Origin: Chloroflexota bacterium
GTDB taxonomy: Bacteria; Chloroflexota; Dehalococcoidia; GIF9; UBA5629
Assembly: GCA_026389655.1 (NCBI GenBank)
Contig: JAPLHL010000215.1
Location: 1 to 9,792 of the forward strand
DNA: 9,792 nt
Direction: 5' to 3'
A model generated the notes under the pieces. It ran no database searches. It saw only the letters and a program-made list of their open reading frames with translations, and had not been told where the DNA came from. Positions 1-6,459 of this stretch are shown here, in pieces. The number at the start of each line of letters is the position of its first letter. Position 1 is the stretch's first letter. The position numbers were made by a program, and so were the translations under genes.

Positions 1-633
1 ACTGTTGCGAGAAAAATAGCGGCGGCAAGAACATTCTTAAAATTTATGGCGGATAGGGGCAAAGTTAATGCTGACCTTGCGCCCAAGTTGGCTGCTCCCA
101 AGGTGACCAAACCGTTGCCCATAGTGTTGTCCGTATCTGAAGTTCAAAGACTTCTGGCAGAGACGGCAAAATCGCCAGCCCTGGATGCCAAGCGGGATAG
201 GGCCATGCTTGAGTTATTGTATGCCAGCGGGATGTTGGCCAGTGAATTGATGGCTTTGAATGTGGATAATATTGGACGCAATAGTATCAATGTCAGTGGG
301 CAAAGGAGTAAAACCAGGGTTATACCGCTGGACAAACGTGTTGCGGATATCGTCGCGGAATATATTGATTCCGTGCGTATCAAACTGCTGACCAGGGACA
401 AGGAAAAAGCCTTGTTTTTAAATCAAAGGGGAGAGAGGCTGACCCGTCAGGGATTCTGGCAGATAGTTCAGGGTTATGCCGATTCGGCTGGTATTTCTTC
501 CAAGGTTACTCCGCGTATCATCAGACACAGCTACGCAGTGCACAAACTCAACAGCGGTGCCAATATCGAGGATATTCAAGAAGTTCTCGGGCATGCTCAT
601 ATTTCTACTACTAAAACATACAAACAGGTATAA
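1..633 (+). CDS. XerC/XerD-like tyrosine recombinase, 5' end outside the window, degenerate active site
   Basis: The reading frame is open from base 1 and ends with TAA at 631-633; the first ATG inside the window is at 46, but residues before it still look like the end of the N-terminal SAM-like DNA-binding domain, so the gene starts upstream. Numbered from that ATG, the catalytic domain covers about residues 30-195. Known XerD active-site positions map as follows: Arg I is Leu64 (in YASGMLASEL), the beta-hairpin Lys is Gln86, and the first His of box II is Arg157. Arg II (Arg160), the LGH histidine (His183) and the nucleophile Tyr192 are kept, with the usual nine-residue His-Tyr spacing. The protein stops three residues after the tyrosine, so the C-terminal tail that contacts the partner subunit in Xer proteins is missing. 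The family call is firm; strand-exchange activity is doubtful. It could be a non-catalytic paralogue or an early pseudogene with an intact frame. Confidence 0.85.
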   Translation, partial: TVARKIAAARTFLKFMADRGKVNADLAPKLAAPKVTKPLPIVLSVSEVQRLLAETAKSPALDAKRDRAMLELLYASGMLASELMALNVDNIGRNSINVSGQRSKTRVIPLDKRVADIVAEYIDSVRIKLLTRDKEKALFLNQRGERLTRQGFWQIVQGYADSAGISSKVTPRIIRHSYAVHKLNSGANIEDIQEVLGHAHISTTKTYKQV

Positions 634-699
634 TGAATTAGTATGATGTTTGGCGCTGGTAGATATTCTATCGGGACAATACACTATTAATATATTTCC

Positions 700-704
700 A
701 GGAG
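700..704 (+). promoter_or_regulatory. Shine-Dalgarno site for the 54-aa ORF
   Basis: AGGAG lies seven bases before the ATG at 712. It supports this short, otherwise easily missed ORF. The 78-base gap between the recombinase stop (633) and 712 is AT-rich, but no -35/-10 pair with good spacing was found in it. Confidence 0.6.
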
Positions 705-711
705 AACTTAC

Positions 712-876
712 ATGGCCAAGAAATCGCGCAAGACAAGAGTTAAAAGCAGGGTCGCAGGACCTGTTCAAAGTGGGAACGTGCCCGCTCCTCAAGCAAAAGC
801 AACTTCGGTTGCCCCTTCGCGGAGTAGTGCCCGGAAGATTGCCAGTGCTGCTGCCCATTCCATCACTCCTCCTTGA
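712..876 (+). CDS. Small basic protein, 54 aa, probably a truncated gene
   Basis: ATG at 712 follows a good ribosome binding site, and the frame ends with TGA at 874-876. The N-terminus is strongly basic (MAKKSRKTRVKSRV) and is followed by a Pro/Ala/Ser-rich, probably disordered stretch. From memory, small Chloroflexota proteins with a similar basic start and Pro/Ala linker continue into one C-terminal membrane helix; here no hydrophobic helix follows. The ORF ends inside sequence that reads well on the other strand as a different gene (stop at 863-865). It may therefore have lost its 3' part, with the last residues being read-through into foreign DNA. The function is unknown. It could also be a genuine short basic protein. 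The start and RBS are better supported than the end. Confidence 0.5.
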   Translation: MAKKSRKTRVKSRVAGPVQSGNVPAPQAKATSVAPSRSSARKIASAAAHSITPP

Positions 877-983
877 TCCACTGCCCGCCGACGATCTCGA
901 TCTTGGTCGCATTGCGGTTGCCGATCGGCGGCTCCGGCCTGCGGATCAAGCCCCGCTTTTCCAGCCCGTTCAGGTAATACTTC
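863..983 (-). pseudogene. Antisense 3' fragment of a winged-helix-like gene
   Basis: On the minus strand this stretch encodes about 40 residues that look like real protein: SKYYLNGLEKRGLIRR, then a short PEPPIGNRN segment, then TKIEIVGGQWIKEE and TGA at 863-865. The helix-then-GLI pattern followed by a basic turn resembles the recognition helix and wing of a winged-helix DNA-binding domain at the C-terminus of a larger protein. Codons are GC-rich (ctg, ccg, atc, ggc), unlike the neighbours. Upstream on this strand the frame runs into DNA that is pcm on the plus strand, so the rest of the gene is absent. After the stop an ATG overlaps it (TGATG) and opens a 24-codon ORF down to about 789, which could be the start of the next gene of the same lost operon. 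The donor gene is not identified. Confidence 0.4.
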
Positions 984-1616
984 GAAAGGGAACGTGAGAT
1001 CCTCGTCAATACTCTCCGTCTGGAAATAAAAGACCAGCATGTCCTGCGGGCTTTTTCCAGGGTGCCGCGTGAGCTGTTTGTCCCTGTTGATATACGGGAT
1101 TCTGCATATGATGACCGGCCTCTGAGCATAGGTTACGGACAAACAATCTCCCAACCGTATATTGTTGCTGTGATGACTGAGGCCATTCAGTTAACGGGGA
1201 AAGAAAAAGTACTGGAAATCGGCACAGGGAGCGGGTATCAGTCTGCAATTCTCGGTGAGCTTGCAAAGGAAGTCTATAGCACAGAGAGAATACCCGAACT
1301 TGCCGAAGCTGCTCGAAAGCTTCTTGATGTATTGGGTTATACCAACATTAATATTAAAGTTACAGGAAAGGATCTGGGTTGGAAAGAAAATTCACCTTAC
1401 GACGCTATAATTGTCACCGCTGCTGCTCCCTCTTTAAGTGACACACTGTTAAACCAGCTCGCCGTTGGCGCGAAACTCGTAATACCGGTGGGGTCCAGGT
1501 GGGAGCAAGAGCTTCTAAAGGTCACCAGGGGCGAGTTCCGCAATACCATAGAAAATCTGGGCTCAGTGCGGTTTGTTCCATTGATAGGTAAAGATGCCTG
1601 GGATGAATATTCCTGA
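978..1616 (+). CDS. pcm: Protein-L-isoaspartate O-methyltransferase, start codon missing
   Basis: Cytosolic repair enzyme that uses S-adenosylmethionine to methylate L-isoaspartyl residues in damaged proteins. Family signatures are clear: VPRELFVP, then IGYGQTISQPYIVA, SAM-binding motif I VLEIGTGSGYQ, an acidic post-I segment (STERIPEL), YDAIIVTAAAP and a C-terminal VRFVPLIG; TGA at 1614-1616. The first standard start codon is GTG at 1062, inside VPRELF, which would remove the conserved first helix. The frame is open back to a TAA at 975-977, and residues from about 981 (FEREREILVNTLRLEIKD) match the usual N-terminus. From 978 the length is 212 codons, close to the about 208 of E. coli Pcm. 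No ATG, GTG or TTG exists between 978 and 1061, so the natural start seems to have been cut off at the junction with the antisense fragment. It ends four bases before the convergent 95-aa gene. Confidence 0.85.
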   Translation, partial: YFEREREILVNTLRLEIKDQHVLRAFSRVPRELFVPVDIRDSAYDDRPLSIGYGQTISQPYIVAVMTEAIQLTGKEKVLEIGTGSGYQSAILGELAKEVYSTERIPELAEAARKLLDVLGYTNINIKVTGKDLGWKENSPYDAIIVTAAAPSLSDTLLNQLAVGAKLVIPVGSRWEQELLKVTRGEFRNTIENLGSVRFVPLIGKDAWDEYS

Positions 1617-1620
1617 GTTG

Positions 1621-1908
1621 TCACTCTAATTCATAGTTGATAATACGCCCGGTGACCGCGTTCACTTCCACCATGAATTTATAGTTGAATGCCTCCTTAT
1701 CAATTAGGAGACGGTCAAACATGCTGCGCGACTTTACGTGGACCGTTCCGTAGATGAGGTAGACCGGCGTCTCCTGGATGCGGGCATTTTCAACAGAACT
1801 GAATAATACCTTGTCGAAATCGTAATAGCGCTCGTGCAGATAGCTGGCAGTCAATTCCCTGGCCGTTTCTTCGGAAATAAGTTCACGTTCAGAAGTTAGA
1901 TCAGACAT
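1621..1908 (-). CDS. Small PepSY-like hypothetical protein, 95 aa
   Basis: Soluble protein with no signal peptide or membrane segment. The N-terminal 25 residues are charged and probably helical; the rest alternates in a beta-rich way and ends FMVEVNAVTGRIINYELE, a pattern like the C-terminal strand of PepSY-type domains (a polar turn before GRII). No cysteines are present, so it is not an electron carrier. The ATG (1906-1908) overlaps the last 8 bases of the upstream ferredoxin gene, which implies translational coupling and a shared job, perhaps as an accessory or assembly partner of that Fe-S protein; that role is inferred from position only. The PepSY assignment is tentative. Confidence 0.65.
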   Translation of the reverse strand: MSDLTSERELISEETARELTASYLHERYYDFDKVLFSSVENARIQETPVYLIYGTVHVKSRSMFDRLLIDKEAFNYKFMVEVNAVTGRIINYELE

Positions 1909-2410
1909 TCGCCACCTTCATTTGAGGCTGTTTTAAATAAAGTGCGCTCACGGGGCAAACGGTTACGCAGGCCAGGCAGGAATTACAGGGATGACTTGAA
2001 TCGATTGGCAGATTGAAGTCAATTTTTTTTAAGTGTTTGTTCGTGAGTTTAAAATGTTCTGAACGCGCAATTATTTGAAGGTCGCATCTTTTGTTCCTGT
2101 CACAGTGAGAGCAGTCCAGGCGGTGATTGCTCAGCAGAAGATCAAAGGAGCTCTTCCTTAGCCTGTTTATTCTGGGGCTTTGCAGTTTTACCGTCATGCC
2201 GTCTACAACCGGTTCAGTACAGGCGGTGACCGGTTCGGCCTGGCCTGCTATCTCCACGAAGCACAATCGGCATGAAGCGAAAGGCTTCGGGATGTTTCGC
2301 AGGGCGCATAAATTTGGAATAAAAAAGCCGTTATCCAGCGCTGCCCACAGCAACCTGGAATTAGCTTTGGCTTTGATCTCCCTGCCTTCTATTATTACCG
2401 TGCAATCCAT
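1901..2410 (-). CDS. Small NuoG/HoxU-like iron-sulfur protein: [2Fe-2S], His-Cys [4Fe-4S] and one ferredoxin [4Fe-4S] site
   Basis: Cytosolic electron carrier related to the N-terminal part of NuoG and to HoxU. Numbered from the ATG at 2408-2410 (169 aa): a plant-type [2Fe-2S] domain with C35, C47, C50 and C64; the NuoG-type cluster motif H96-x3-C100-x2-C103-x5-C109; and one CxxCxxCxxxCP site with C142, C145, C148 and C152. HoxU and NuoG normally carry two [4Fe-4S] sites after the His-Cys motif, so one is missing. A TTG at 2423-2425 would add five residues, but it lies in the U-tract of the terminator after hoxH and is less likely. No Shine-Dalgarno sequence precedes either start. The position directly after hoxH suggests an extra electron-input or -output subunit of the hydrogenase, or a separate ferredoxin module acting with the overlapping 95-aa protein. 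Confidence 0.85.
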   Translation of the reverse strand: MDCTVIIEGREIKAKANSRLLWAALDNGFFIPNLCALRNIPKPFASCRLCFVEIAGQAEPVTACTEPVVDGMTVKLQSPRINRLRKSSFDLLLSNHRLDCSHCDRNKRCDLQIIARSEHFKLTNKHLKKIDFNLPIDSSHPCNSCLACVTVCPVSALYLKQPQMKVANV

Positions 2411-2423
2411 ACCAAACGATATC

Positions 2424-2461
2424 AAAAAAGAGGGGCGGGCTACAAATCGGTAGCCCGCCCC
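2424..2461 (-). terminator. Intrinsic terminator downstream of hoxH
   Basis: A perfect 12-bp GC-rich inverted repeat (arms 2432-2443 and 2450-2461, six-base loop) is followed on the minus strand by a U-rich tract (UCUUUUUU, 2424-2431). It begins 20 bases after the hoxH stop codon and ends 13 bases before the ATG of the small ferredoxin gene. Polarity is clear: the T-run lies only on the side downstream of the minus-strand operon. Confidence 0.85.
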
Positions 2462-2481
2462 GAAAATTACCTGTAAATCTG

Positions 2482-3909
2482 TTAGCTGTATATTTGTTTG
2501 ATGATATCACCGTCGGGTGCTCTCAGCTCGATAAGAAGCGGCATCTGCCCGAGAGCGTGAGTGGAGCAGGACAGGCAGGGGTCGTAGCAGCGGATTGCTG
2601 CTTCAACCCTGTTAAGAATGCCTTCGGTAATATTGCCTTTCTTAATATAGTCTTTAGCCACTTCGTAGACAGAGCGGTTCATCGCGGCATTGTTATGGCC
2701 TGTGGCTACGATAAGGTTCACCCCGGTTATCCTGCCGGTGTCATCAACCCAGTAATGATGAATAAGTGTGCCCCTGGGCGCTTCTACGACGCCTACACCC
2801 TGTTCATTGTACTTCTTGGAGTTGATCTGTAAATCGGTGGACGTGATGTCCTTATCTTCCAATAGCTCACGGGCTTTCTCGATCGCATAAATGAGCTCGA
2901 TCAGACGTGCGTAATGATAGTACATGGAACCTTCGACAAAGCCGAACTTGCTCAGGCTCTTGAACTTTTTAAGTTCAGCATTGGCTAGCGGTGTGGTAAT
3001 GCCGTTGCATACATTAAGGCGTCCCAGCGGGCCGGCCCTGTATATTCCACCGGGGTATCCAAGTTTCTTATAGAACGGGAATTTCATGTATGACCAGTCC
3101 TCGACATATTCGGCAATGATGTCAAGGTAGTTTGCGGGATTGAACTGGTCTTCCAGGACAACTCCCTTGGAATCGATCAATCTCAGGTTGCCGTCATAGA
3201 GAGCCAGGTTATTATCCTTGTCGACCATGCCCATATAAGCGGATGGGAATTTGGCAAAACTATCAACCATTGCGGCGTTTTTCGATACATAATCTAACAG
3301 GATCTTTACTGCCAGCTGGGCATCTGCCATCGCCCAGTCCATTTGCTTCAGGAAATGGTCCCTGTCTTCGGCTAAAAGCGCGGTTGTCATGCCTCCCGGC
3401 AGGGCAGCATTACCGTGGACTTTTTTACCCCCCAGTTTCTTGATCATGGTCTGACCGAGACTGCGCAGCTTGACTGCCTCGGTTGCAAGCGCAGGATCTG
3501 CCCCGATGAGTCCTATAACATTCCTTGTTGCAGGATCGGAATCGAAACCCAGCAAAAAGTCGGGGCTGGCGAGGTGGAAGAAATGAAGAGCGTGCGACTG
3601 AATATACTGGGACATATGCAGCAATTCACGCAATAGCTTGGCCGGGCGTGTGAGTTCAACACCCAATATCATGTCGCAGGCTTTGGCCGATGCAAGCTGA
3701 TGGCTCACAGGGCAGATGCCGCAGATCCTGGGGGTAAGGTTGGGCATTTCCCAGAAGACCTGCCCCTCACAAAATTTTTCAAAACCGCGGCCCTGCGTGT
3801 CATGGAACCTTGCAGAGACTGCATTTCCAGCATCGTCGAGTTGAATGGTGACCTTTCCGTGTCCTTCAACTCTCGTAATCGGATTAATTTCAATTATCTT
3901 ACTTGCCAT
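2482..3909 (-). CDS. hoxH: [NiFe] hydrogenase large subunit, HoxH-like (group 3d type)
   Basis: Catalytic subunit that binds the NiFe(CN)2CO centre and converts H2 to protons and electrons in the cytoplasm. The L1 motif [10 protein letters not shown] (C63, C66, H70) and the L2 motif DPCLSCSTH (C445, C448, H451) supply all four nickel-binding cysteines; the ITRVEGHGK segment near the N-terminus holds the conserved Glu15. After H451 there is a 24-residue C-terminal peptide beginning ALGQMPL, the kind removed by a maturation endopeptidase once nickel is inserted. The length (475 aa) and the [10 protein letters not shown] ending fit HoxH of NAD-linked bidirectional hydrogenases rather than membrane-bound uptake enzymes. 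An AGAGG ribosome binding site (3916-3920) sits six bases before the ATG, 11 bases after hoxY. The precise subgroup needs a phylogeny; F420-non-reducing MvhA-type enzymes are the closest alternative. Confidence 0.95.
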   Translation of the reverse strand: MASKIIEINPITRVEGHGKVTIQLDDAGNAVSARFHDTQGRGFEKFCEGQVFWEMPNLTPRICGICPVSHQLASAKACDMILGVELTRPAKLLRELLHMSQYIQSHALHFFHLASPDFLLGFDSDPATRNVIGLIGADPALATEAVKLRSLGQTMIKKLGGKKVHGNAALPGGMTTALLAEDRDHFLKQMDWAMADAQLAVKILLDYVSKNAAMVDSFAKFPSAYMGMVDKDNNLALYDGNLRLIDSKGVVLEDQFNPANYLDIIAEYVEDWSYMKFPFYKKLGYPGGIYRAGPLGRLNVCNGITTPLANAELKKFKSLSKFGFVEGSMYYHYARLIELIYAIEKARELLEDKDITSTDLQINSKKYNEQGVGVVEAPRGTLIHHYWVDDTGRITGVNLIVATGHNNAAMNRSVYEVAKDYIKKGNITEGILNRVEAAIRCYDPCLSCSTHALGQMPLLIELRAPDGDIIKQIYS

Positions 3910-3915
3910 ATTTCA

Positions 3916-3920
3916 CCTCT
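3916..3920 (-). promoter_or_regulatory. Shine-Dalgarno site of hoxH
   Basis: AGAGG on the minus strand lies six bases before the hoxH ATG (3907-3909), within the 11-base hoxY-hoxH gap. It fixes the hoxH start. Confidence 0.7.
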
Positions 3921-4457
3921 TTAATCAAAGCGCATTATGTTGCTGGGAATAGTAGGCAGCCTGCCGGCCAGCAATTCAGTAAGTGCATATTTGATCGCCT
4001 CGGGCTCCGGCGGGCAGCCGGGTACGTAGCAATCAATCTTAACTATCTGGTTGCAGGGGTACACCTTATCCAGAAGGGCCGGCACACCGGGCGCTACGGG
4101 TATCTTGCCCTTGTATGTGCTGGGAGTGTCGATATATGCGCGTTTCAGTACGTCTTCTTTGTCCAGCGTATTGCGCATTGCGCAAACACCTCCGAAGCAG
4201 GCGCAATCACCCATCGCCATCAATATCTGGCTATGGTGTCGTAGCTCTTCTAGTACTTCTTTCTCCTCTTCATTGCCGACCGAGCCTTCAATGATGCCCA
4301 ATGTAACATCGTCGAAGCCTTTGATATCGGTTATCGGGCTTCTGCGGAACTCGAACAGTTTGGACAGGTCGATAATAAACTCATCTATATCAAGTAATGA
4401 CATATGACATCCAGCACATGATTCCAGCCAGACTGTAGCAACTTTAACTTTTGCCAT
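3921..4457 (-). CDS. hoxY: [NiFe] hydrogenase small subunit, HoxY-like
   Basis: Pairs with HoxH and carries electrons out of the active site through one [4Fe-4S] cluster. The likely ligands are C14 and C17 (ESCAGCH), C85 (GDCACFGG) and C148 (PGCPP). The segments VWLESCAGCHMSLLDIDE and EGSVGNEEEKEVLEELR are typical of HoxY. At 178 aa it has no twin-arginine signal peptide and no C-terminal domain with medial and distal clusters, so the enzyme is cytosolic and not a membrane uptake hydrogenase. An AAGGAG site (4465-4470) lies seven bases before the ATG. It sits 20 bases after the NuoG-like gene and 11 bases before hoxH, clearly in one operon. Confidence 0.94.
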   Translation of the reverse strand: MAKVKVATVWLESCAGCHMSLLDIDEFIIDLSKLFEFRRSPITDIKGFDDVTLGIIEGSVGNEEEKEVLEELRHHSQILMAMGDCACFGGVCAMRNTLDKEDVLKRAYIDTPSTYKGKIPVAPGVPALLDKVYPCNQIVKIDCYVPGCPPEPEAIKYALTELLAGRLPTIPSNIMRFD

Positions 4458-4464
4458 TTGTTCA

Positions 4465-4470
4465 CTCCTT
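4465..4470 (-). promoter_or_regulatory. Shine-Dalgarno site of hoxY
   Basis: AAGGAG on the minus strand, seven bases before the hoxY ATG (4455-4457), inside the 20-base gap after the NuoG-like gene. Confidence 0.7.
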
Positions 4471-4477
4471 ACAGGCG

Positions 4478-6445
4478 TTATTTTTTAAGATGCCTGGCAA
4501 CTTCCTTCAAGCTATCTGCATCTGTCTTGATGTCGCCACGAGCTTTGACCATCGGCACAGTGGATTTGCTGACGCCGTCCAGGGTAGTGTAGCTGCCTTT
4601 AGACTCAGTCCAGAGCAGGGAAGGTAGGACAACATCCGCTTTTGCTGCAAACGGTGATAAGTAACTCGTTTGCACGACGGTAAATTCAACTCCCTTTAAG
4701 CTGTCTGCAAGTATCTGGGACGCTGCCAGGTCATCCGCAAGCAGTGCGTACAAACCCTTGGCTTTGCCTTTCGATAATTCAGAGACGATCGAGCTCTTTG
4801 CGTTGGCAAGCCCGATTTCCCAGGCGCCGCGGCTATTGCCGCAACGTTTCAAGGAGATGACCTTGGGTTTGTTGGTCTCGCTTATCAGTGCCCCAAGGTT
4901 TAAAATCGTTGCCACCAGGTCAGCATCTTTGTATTGCAGGATGCCGCTGCCATAGATGATAATAGCATTCTTCGATTCTGCCAAAACTTCAGCGGCTTTA
5001 TAAATATCATGAACATCCAACCCAAGCTCTTTACTTACCTTCTTGGGTGCAGTTTCACTGAATGAAGCGGCAAATTTAGTCTTGTCTCCTGAGGTCTTGG
5101 GTAGTCCATGCTCCAGTATAGCGTTTCCTATTGCCTTGATCGTTGTACCTTCTTTGCCTTCAGTCGGTTTCAGCCATACCGTAGCACGGAAGGTGAATGG
5201 GTTGCGAAGCGGGTCCAAAACTACCAGTTGGGTCTTGTTCTTTGCCGCTGCGCGCATAATATATGAACCGATGACGGGATGGGTCTTGATAGGGTGTGCC
5301 CCGATTAAAAGGATGGCATCTGCCGTTAGGATGTCCTCGAGCTTTGCTTCCATATCAAGTCCGGCTTTTGAGTCGAACTTGGCAATACCCTGACTGATGG
5401 TGCGGAAATCGTCGCCATCCAGTGTATCTACCATTTTGCTGCCGATGGTATTTGTCATAAGATCGGCAAAAGCTTTAAGTGCTTCAGTATTAGCCTTTGC
5501 GGAAGCCAGACCGGCAACATTCTCTACGCTGCTTAGCTTCTTGGCAATAGCTTCAAAAGCTTCTTCGTAAGTGCAGCTTGCAAGCTGCCCCTTCGCATTT
5601 CGTTTCATTGGGGATTTGACCCTTTCCGCTTCCTGATAGAGAGGTCCAAATCGGCCTATCTCACAGAGCAAGCCGCGGGGTTTTGTCATATCGGGACTGT
5701 CTATCCTGACCACCTTGTTATCCTTGACCAGGCCCTTGACGTCGCAGCCGATTCCGCAGATGGCGCAACTGGATTCAACTGCCGTGCATTCCACCGGGCG
5801 GCCCCTGTAAGCGCTGCCTTTGGAGAAGATAGCGCCGGTCGGGCATGCCTGGAAGCAGCCTCCGCAGGATATGCAGGAGGACTCTCCCAGAGGTTGATTG
5901 ATGTCAGCGGATACATTTGTCTTCCAACCGCGCTTCATGAAGTCCAGCGTATGGGCCCCTGCCATCTCATCGCAGGTCCTTATGCACCGTCCGCACAGGA
6001 TGCAGCGGTTATGGTCCATAACTATGGAAGGATGCGAGGAGTCGGTGGTCTGGACTGGCCAGGCATACTGATACCTTGCATTGTCCATCTGGTATTTGTA
6101 GGCGAGGTTCTGCAGCTCACAGTCGCCACTGGCCACGCAATAAGCGCAGAGGTGGTTGCGCTCCGTGAACAGGAGTTCCAGTACCAGGCGGCGGTATTTC
6201 TCCAGTTTTTCGGTGCTGGTAGCAACTACCTGGCCGTCACGGGCTGGATAAGTGCAGGCAGGTACGAGATTTCTTTCTTTTTCAATTTCAACAAGGCAGA
6301 GCCTGCAGGCGCCTACATCCGTAAGTCCCTTATAGTGGCATAAAGTTGGCAGATCAATTCCGTTTGCCTGGCAAACATCCAGTACAGTGTCACCCTGTTT
6401 ACCCTTGACCTGTTTTCCGTTAATAGTTAATGTTATTTCGCTCAT
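4478..6445 (-). CDS. nuoG: NuoG/HoxU-like hydrogenase diaphorase subunit, 655 aa, five Fe-S sites plus a molybdopterin-oxidoreductase-like domain
   Basis: Electron-wiring subunit between HoxY and the flavin subunit. Domains in order: [2Fe-2S] with C36, C47, C50 and C64; His-Cys cluster H98-x-C100-x2-C103-x5-C109, the short spacing found in HoxU and soluble hydrogenases; two [4Fe-4S] sites, C148/151/154/158 and C191/194/197/201; a fourth [4Fe-4S] (N7-like) with C227, C230, C234 and C261; then a MopB-fold domain to the end. HoxU is usually about 240 aa and ends before the fourth cluster, so this is a HoxU-like front joined to a NuoG-like back. The MopB part is short (about 395 residues), lacks the C-terminal molybdopterin-binding domain, and shows no catalytic Cys/Sec motif, so I read it as structural and metal-free, not as a formate dehydrogenase. 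It starts 12 bases after the fusion gene, with AGGAG overlapping that gene's stop codon. Confidence 0.92.
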   Translation of the reverse strand: MSEITLTINGKQVKGKQGDTVLDVCQANGIDLPTLCHYKGLTDVGACRLCLVEIEKERNLVPACTYPARDGQVVATSTEKLEKYRRLVLELLFTERNHLCAYCVASGDCELQNLAYKYQMDNARYQYAWPVQTTDSSHPSIVMDHNRCILCGRCIRTCDEMAGAHTLDFMKRGWKTNVSADINQPLGESSCISCGGCFQACPTGAIFSKGSAYRGRPVECTAVESSCAICGIGCDVKGLVKDNKVVRIDSPDMTKPRGLLCEIGRFGPLYQEAERVKSPMKRNAKGQLASCTYEEAFEAIAKKLSSVENVAGLASAKANTEALKAFADLMTNTIGSKMVDTLDGDDFRTISQGIAKFDSKAGLDMEAKLEDILTADAILLIGAHPIKTHPVIGSYIMRAAAKNKTQLVVLDPLRNPFTFRATVWLKPTEGKEGTTIKAIGNAILEHGLPKTSGDKTKFAASFSETAPKKVSKELGLDVHDIYKAAEVLAESKNAIIIYGSGILQYKDADLVATILNLGALISETNKPKVISLKRCGNSRGAWEIGLANAKSSIVSELSKGKAKGLYALLADDLAASQILADSLKGVEFTVVQTSYLSPFAAKADVVLPSLLWTESKGSYTTLDGVSKSTVPMVKARGDIKTDADSLKEVARHLKK

Positions 6446-6454
6446 TTGCCCTTT

Positions 6455-6459
6455 CTCCT
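6455..6459 (-). promoter_or_regulatory. Shine-Dalgarno site of the NuoG-like gene, overlapping the NuoF::GltD stop codon
   Basis: Minus-strand AGGAG shares two bases with the TAG stop of the fusion gene (6458-6460), nine bases before the ATG (6443-6445). A ribosome ending on the fusion gene would sit on this site, so the two subunits are probably translationally coupled. Confidence 0.7.

Noticed and set aside
634..711. Promoter for the 54-aa gene
   Set aside because: AT-rich, but no -35 and -10 pair with acceptable spacing could be defended.
418..912. Minus-strand ORF of 164 aa over the recombinase end and gap
   Set aside because: Arg/Ser-rich low-complexity translation, crosses the conserved recombinase frame, no domain seen.
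2411..2425. TTG start for the small ferredoxin gene
   Set aside because: It lies in the terminator U-tract and has no RBS; the ATG at 2410 gives a normal [2Fe-2S] domain N-terminus.
2127..2453. Plus-strand ORF of 108 aa opposite the small ferredoxin
   Set aside because: It lies almost wholly opposite a gene with conserved cluster motifs and has no domain signal of its own.
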